From: an uncultured Lachnospiraceae bacterium
Lineage (GTDB): Bacteria; Bacillota; Clostridia; Lachnospirales; Lachnospiraceae
Length of the DNA stretch: 16,028 nt
NCBI GenBank assembly: GCA_910585465.1
Contig: CAJUEW010000035.1
Location: 1 to 16,028, forward strand
Direction of reading: 5' to 3'
Positions 12,961-16,028 of the stretch are shown piece by piece; the first letter of the stretch is position 1, and each line of letters starts with the position of its first letter. The translations under genes and the position numbers were made by a program. The notes below the pieces were generated by a model, which did not search any database, had not been told where the DNA came from, and saw only the letters and a program-made list of their open reading frames with translations.

Positions 12961-13785
12961 ATGTCAAAACGTAGTAAGAGAAGGAACCATACAAGGACAG
13001 TCAGTGAAAACGAGTTGGTAATGCCAAATATGGAGGAGCTGCTGAAAATTCTGAAGGACTTCAATCAGGAGCAGAACCGGCAGATGGTTTCCCTGATGAT
13101 GGAGTACATGAACGAAATGGAGAAAAATTTCTCTTCTGTTCTGCAGGAACTGGATGCTGTGAAAGGGCAGCTTGCCCATGAGAAAGACATGTCTAAGGAC
13201 ATGAAGAGCGCATTATCCGATTTGTCCGGAGAGCTTCGGGAGAAAGTCAGCGTTCAGCAGAAGCAGTTGAATGAACTGAAAACCGATATCAATGGAAGGG
13301 CAGCCCTGGCCGTCCAGAGCTTTAAAGCTCATGGAGTATCTGCTTTAAACCATGTATGCGAGCTTTTAGGCATAAAGGAAAAGCTTTTACAGATGCGGAT
13401 GTCCTTACTGCAGAATGCGCAGGAAATGCAGGCGGCTATGGATAAGATTGATACCATGAGCCAGGAGTTCCAAAAAGCCGTCCACCATACGAAAAATATG
13501 GGCAGAGCAATGAAAGGAAAAGAGCTGCAGGACGCACCCGGACAAAAAGAAAACAAATTTTTCCATATGATGAAGCAGCGTTGCCAGAGAAGAAAGAATG
13601 ATTACACCATAAAGGCGGCAAAGCTGGGAAAATTCATATCAGGGCTGGAGCGGTTGGAAAAGTCGGCCGAAAAAGGTAAAGAGTCCGTCATATCCAAGCT
13701 GCAGGAGCATCAGGAAAGGCAGAAGGAAAAAGCGCGATCTGCACCGGAGGCAGCTAAAGGAAAGCTCCAGGAAGCAGCCATATGA
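12961..13785 (+). CDS. Coiled-coil protein resembling DUF6674, inside the surface operon
   Basis: This 274-aa charged helical protein has no signal peptide or membrane segment. Its N-terminus (MEELLKILKDFNQEQNRQMV, then MNEMEKNFSSVLQELDAVKG) and centre (VQSFKAHGVSALNHVCELLG, MGRAMKGKE) match, from memory, the DUF6674 family found on Clostridia mobile elements, where proteins show the same [FK]-K-x-x-G-V-S-A-L-N core. The C-terminus is Lys/Glu/Gln-rich. Function is unknown. AAAGGAG precedes the ATG by 8 bases. A cytosolic protein between exported subunits is unexpected and may be a scaffold or regulator, or may have entered the operon by insertion. Confidence 0.75.
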   Translation: MSKRSKRRNHTRTVSENELVMPNMEELLKILKDFNQEQNRQMVSLMMEYMNEMEKNFSSVLQELDAVKGQLAHEKDMSKDMKSALSDLSGELREKVSVQQKQLNELKTDINGRAALAVQSFKAHGVSALNHVCELLGIKEKLLQMRMSLLQNAQEMQAAMDKIDTMSQEFQKAVHHTKNMGRAMKGKELQDAPGQKENKFFHMMKQRCQRRKNDYTIKAAKLGKFISGLERLEKSAEKGKESVISKLQEHQERQKEKARSAPEAAKGKLQEAAI

Positions 13786-13824
13786 AGGAAATAAAAGACA
13801 GCAGAAATAAAGGAGAAGAAAGAG

Positions 13825-14685
13825 TTGAAAAATTATAAGAAATATGCGGCAGGAGCAGTGGCGGGCATCTGCATTGCGGCAGTCGGAATCGGGACAACCA
13901 TGGCCTATATGACCGAAAAGGACGAGGTGACGAACATTTTTACGGTGGGGGATCTGGATGTGGGATTAAAGGAGCCGGAATGGAACCCGGACGACGGGGA
14001 CGGAATCAACATGTACCCCGGATATACGGTCTATAAAAATCCTACCGTAAAGAACATCACCAGCGACCGGAACGGGGAGGAGCCCTGCTATGCCAGGATG
14101 CTGATCCATATCCGGGATGAGGACGGGAACCTGATCGAAGATCCGGAGGCTATTGAGCTGGTGAAACAGACGATCCGGTTTGACGGCTCCTATACAGGGA
14201 ACTACGAAGAGAAGGGTGTTGGTTCCGTGCTGGTGCAGGGACGGATACCTGGCTACGCGCTGGAGGAGTTAAAGGACATCCCTATGGTAAATCCGGATTT
14301 TACATTAGATACGTCCCGGTCGGAGCCGAATGTGCTGGTTTATAACTATATGGGGGCCGATGGGACAGGCGTTCTGAAGATCGGAGAAGAGGCGGCTCTG
14401 TTTACGGACATCGTAATCCCCACCGACTGGAACCAGACCCATTTTGAGACCGTCGGGGATTTTCAGGTTTCTGTAACGCTGGAATCCATCCAGGCATCGG
14501 GCTTTGCCACCCAGGCAGATGCTTTTCTGGCGCTGGATGAGGAAATTAAAAACGGGACAATCCAGGGCACCGGGGACAGCGAAGAAGACGGGGACGCTGA
14601 AGACGAAGAGGAAAATGAAGACGGCGAAACCAGTGAAGAGGATGAGGAAACGGACGAGGCCGATGAAGAGGGTGAGGCAGAATAG
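13825..14685 (+). CDS. SipW-dependent exported protein with acidic tail
   Basis: This 286-aa protein uses TTG 13825, with AAAGGAG about 9 bases upstream. The signal (KKYAAGAVAGICIAAVGIGT) leads into TMAYMTEKDEVTNIFTVGDL, the SipW-type cleavage region (AYMT-x-x-D-x-x-x-N-x-F-x-V-G-D-L). The mature domain is TasA-like: GYTVYKNPTVKNITSD, CYARMLIHIR, ALFTDIVIPTDW and FQVSVTLESIQASGF. The last 40 residues are almost only Asp, Glu, Gly, Ser and Thr, a flexible and strongly negative tail. No sorting motif is visible. It is probably the principal or capping subunit of the surface fibre. Confidence 0.85.
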   Translation: MKNYKKYAAGAVAGICIAAVGIGTTMAYMTEKDEVTNIFTVGDLDVGLKEPEWNPDDGDGINMYPGYTVYKNPTVKNITSDRNGEEPCYARMLIHIRDEDGNLIEDPEAIELVKQTIRFDGSYTGNYEEKGVGSVLVQGRIPGYALEELKDIPMVNPDFTLDTSRSEPNVLVYNYMGADGTGVLKIGEEAALFTDIVIPTDWNQTHFETVGDFQVSVTLESIQASGFATQADAFLALDEEIKNGTIQGTGDSEEDGDAEDEEENEDGETSEEDEETDEADEEGEAE

Positions 14686-14729
14686 CCGGGAAAGGAGGCA
14701 GGGACGCGGTCCGGAAGCGTCGGAAATGT

Positions 14730-15926
14730 ATGAAGAAAGGAACAATAAAAACAACTGCCGCGTTTTTGGCAGTGACTGGTATGTGCGCTTCCATGGGCAT
14801 CATGGCTTTAGCGGCATGGCAGGCCGTTGGGGATACGGATAATATACTGACCATGGCCAGCTACCAGAACCGGATTGAGGAGGAATATGTAGTCCCGGAT
14901 CATGTAGATCCGGGGGCGGAGGTAGACAAGATTGTGAACGTGAAAAACACGGGAACGGTAGATACCATCATCCGGGTATCCGTGGAGAAGGCTTTTGGAA
15001 CACGGAATAAAGACGGGACCTTTGTTAAAGAGGGAGATCTGGAGCCGGATATGATCCAGATTACCTATAACACCACCTCCTGGCAGGAAAAAAAGGATGG
15101 ATTTTTCTATTATAAAGACATTCTGAAGGCCGGAGAGATGACAAAGGAGCCGCTTTTTACTTCCTTCACCCTGTCGCCGGGGATCGGGGACGCCTATGAG
15201 GGAAAGGATGCCCAGATTGTGGTCCGTATGGAGTCCGTCCAGGCGGAGGGGGACGCGGTTTCCCTGTGGGGCATGACCTACTCAGAGCTGGATATCCAGG
15301 CTCCGGAGGGTGCAGACGCAGCTCCCACCTGTGTTACTTACCTGGGAAAGAGTGAAGGATTTGATATTGCCGCAGAGAAAACCGATTTGTTTGCAAGCTT
15401 TAAGAACCTGCTTCCGGGATGCTCAAGAACCCAGAGGATTTACATAAAGAATGACTCGGACGAGACTGTGGAAATCTTCCTCCGTGCGGACTGTGCCCGT
15501 CAGAAGGAGATGAGCGACAAACAGCTAAGACTGGTGAAGCAGATGCTGGAGGAATATGCCCTGATAGAAATCATTCACGGGGAGGAGACCATATATGAAG
15601 GCCCGGTGTCCGGGAACCTGAACGGGGCGCGCCATACCATGAAAAATGATATCAGCCTGGGCGCCTTTATCCCTCATAACACAGAGGAGCTGAAAGTAAA
15701 GCTGTCGTTAGATCCTGCTATGGATAATGAATTTCTGGAGCTGTCCGGGAAGGTGAAATGGATCTTTACGGCGAAGGGAGAGGACAGAGAAACCATCTCC
15801 ACAGTCTATCCGGAGAAAACCGGGCTTCAGGAAGTCTTTGGAGGATGCGTTTGGGTATTCCTGCTCAGCCTTCTGCTGGGGATATCCCTGCTGATATGGC
15901 CCGGTCGGAAAAAGGCGCATGTATGA
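14730..15926 (+). CDS. Large TasA-like surface protein with C-terminal membrane anchor
   Basis: This 398-aa protein has a signal (TTAAFLAVTGMCASMGIMAL then AAWQAVGDTDN) and two beta-rich domains (about 40-190 and 200-350). The first contains VDKIVNVKNTGTVDTIIRVS and FYYKDILKAGEMTKEPLF. The second repeats a similar pattern, RIYIKNDSDETVEIFLRADC. Near the C-terminus, YPEKTG (360-365) precedes a hydrophobic stretch (VFGGCVWVFLLSLLLGISLL) and a basic end (GRKKAHV), the layout of a sortase sorting signal with an unusual motif. Its stop overlaps the sipW start as ATGA. The ribosome site is weak (GGAA). It probably anchors the fibre. Confidence 0.8.
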   Translation: MKKGTIKTTAAFLAVTGMCASMGIMALAAWQAVGDTDNILTMASYQNRIEEEYVVPDHVDPGAEVDKIVNVKNTGTVDTIIRVSVEKAFGTRNKDGTFVKEGDLEPDMIQITYNTTSWQEKKDGFFYYKDILKAGEMTKEPLFTSFTLSPGIGDAYEGKDAQIVVRMESVQAEGDAVSLWGMTYSELDIQAPEGADAAPTCVTYLGKSEGFDIAAEKTDLFASFKNLLPGCSRTQRIYIKNDSDETVEIFLRADCARQKEMSDKQLRLVKQMLEEYALIEIIHGEETIYEGPVSGNLNGARHTMKNDISLGAFIPHNTEELKVKLSLDPAMDNEFLELSGKVKWIFTAKGEDRETISTVYPEKTGLQEVFGGCVWVFLLSLLLGISLLIWPGRKKAHV

Positions 15927-15967
15927 AAAAAACAATCATAAAAAAAACAATCATGAAAAAAACGATC
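15923..15967 (+). repeat. Three tandem 15-bp repeats at the start of sipW
   Basis: ATGAAAAAAACAATC is followed by ATAAAAAAAACAATC and ATGAAAAAAACGATC, at 15923, 15938 and 15953. They encode MKKTI, IKKTI and MKKTI. Two of the three copies begin with ATG. The 15-bp period keeps the frame, so copy-number changes would alter only the number of N-terminal Lys residues. Confidence 0.8.
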
Positions 15968-16028
15968 AGGGACGCCGTAAGAGTGATACTTATCGGGTAC
16001 CTTCTTCTGCTGTCAGTCCTGATTCTGC
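15923..16028 (+). CDS. sipW: SipW-type signal peptidase I (5' end only)
   Basis: Only 35 codons lie in the window. The frame begins at the ATGA overlap with the previous gene, starts with a Lys/Thr/Ile repeat, and continues RDAVRVILIGYLLLLSVLIL, an N-terminal membrane helix. Position after a set of SipW-dependent substrates makes this the expected dedicated signal peptidase of the operon. The catalytic residues lie beyond the window, so the call depends on context. ATG 15953 in the third repeat is an alternative start. Confidence 0.6.
   Translation, partial: MKKTIIKKTIMKKTIRDAVRVILIGYLLLLSVLIL

Noticed and set aside
14504..14842. Forward ORF of 112 codons, Lys/Arg-rich
   Set aside because: It is a frame-shifted reading of the acidic tail (GAAGAC-type codons) and of the next gene's signal peptide.
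1..16028. tRNA, rRNA, integrase, relaxase or attachment site
   Set aside because: I looked for cloverleaf-type sequence and recombinase motifs and saw none, so the integrated or plasmid state cannot be decided from this window.

Overview
The window looks like the backbone of a conjugative or integrative mobile element (plasmid or ICE) from a Gram-positive anaerobe of the class Clostridia, most likely Lachnospiraceae. The evidence is strong AGGAGG-type ribosome binding sites, frequent TTG/GTG starts, a RepA_N-type replication initiator, and a class B sortase / SipW-type surface operon. No integrase, relaxase, tRNA or attachment site is visible here, so integrated versus extrachromosomal cannot be decided from this window.

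Left part (1-4812), replication and maintenance. Three small accessory genes (207-1317) precede a complete type III (tubulin-based) partition locus: a phased array of 10-bp repeats (tubC-like, 1381-1470), a small winged-helix protein (TubR-like, 1482-1751) and a TubZ GTPase (1741-2772). Next is repA (2877-3881), which carries inside its own coding sequence five tandem 23-bp iterons followed by an AT-rich stretch, the probable replication origin. Two XRE-type regulators follow (3980-4339 and 4378-4812).

Middle part (about 4813-9540), low-GC cargo. It begins with a small protein combining a sigma region 4-like helix-turn-helix with an RNA polymerase alpha-CTD-like C-terminus, whose N-terminus may be frameshifted. 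A short orphan ORF and a minus-strand remnant of an IS630-type transposase follow. The main cargo is a two-gene operon (5865-9026) of a TSPPY-type DNA methyltransferase and a 636-aa GHKL (MORC/Hsp90-like) ATPase. It has its own promoter and terminator and no visible nuclease. It looks like a modification-linked defence system of the kind predicted by Iyer, Abhiman and Aravind, and is the best candidate for an under-described system. About 600 bp of non-coding DNA follows, with two intrinsic terminators and short direct repeats resembling IS21-type ends.

Right part (9540-16028), regulators and surface operon. A long hairpin (9590-9665) precedes two overlapping sigma-like regulators that lack a recognisable region 2. 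After them come a sortase B, three SipW-dependent (TasA/camelysin-like) exported proteins, an embedded cytosolic coiled-coil protein resembling DUF6674, a larger membrane-anchored TasA-like protein with a possible sorting signal, and the first 35 codons of a SipW-type signal peptidase cut by the window edge. The genes are closely spaced on one strand and probably build a cell-surface fibre or adhesion structure: the signal peptidase processes the subunits, the sortase attaches them, and the sigma-like pair probably controls expression.
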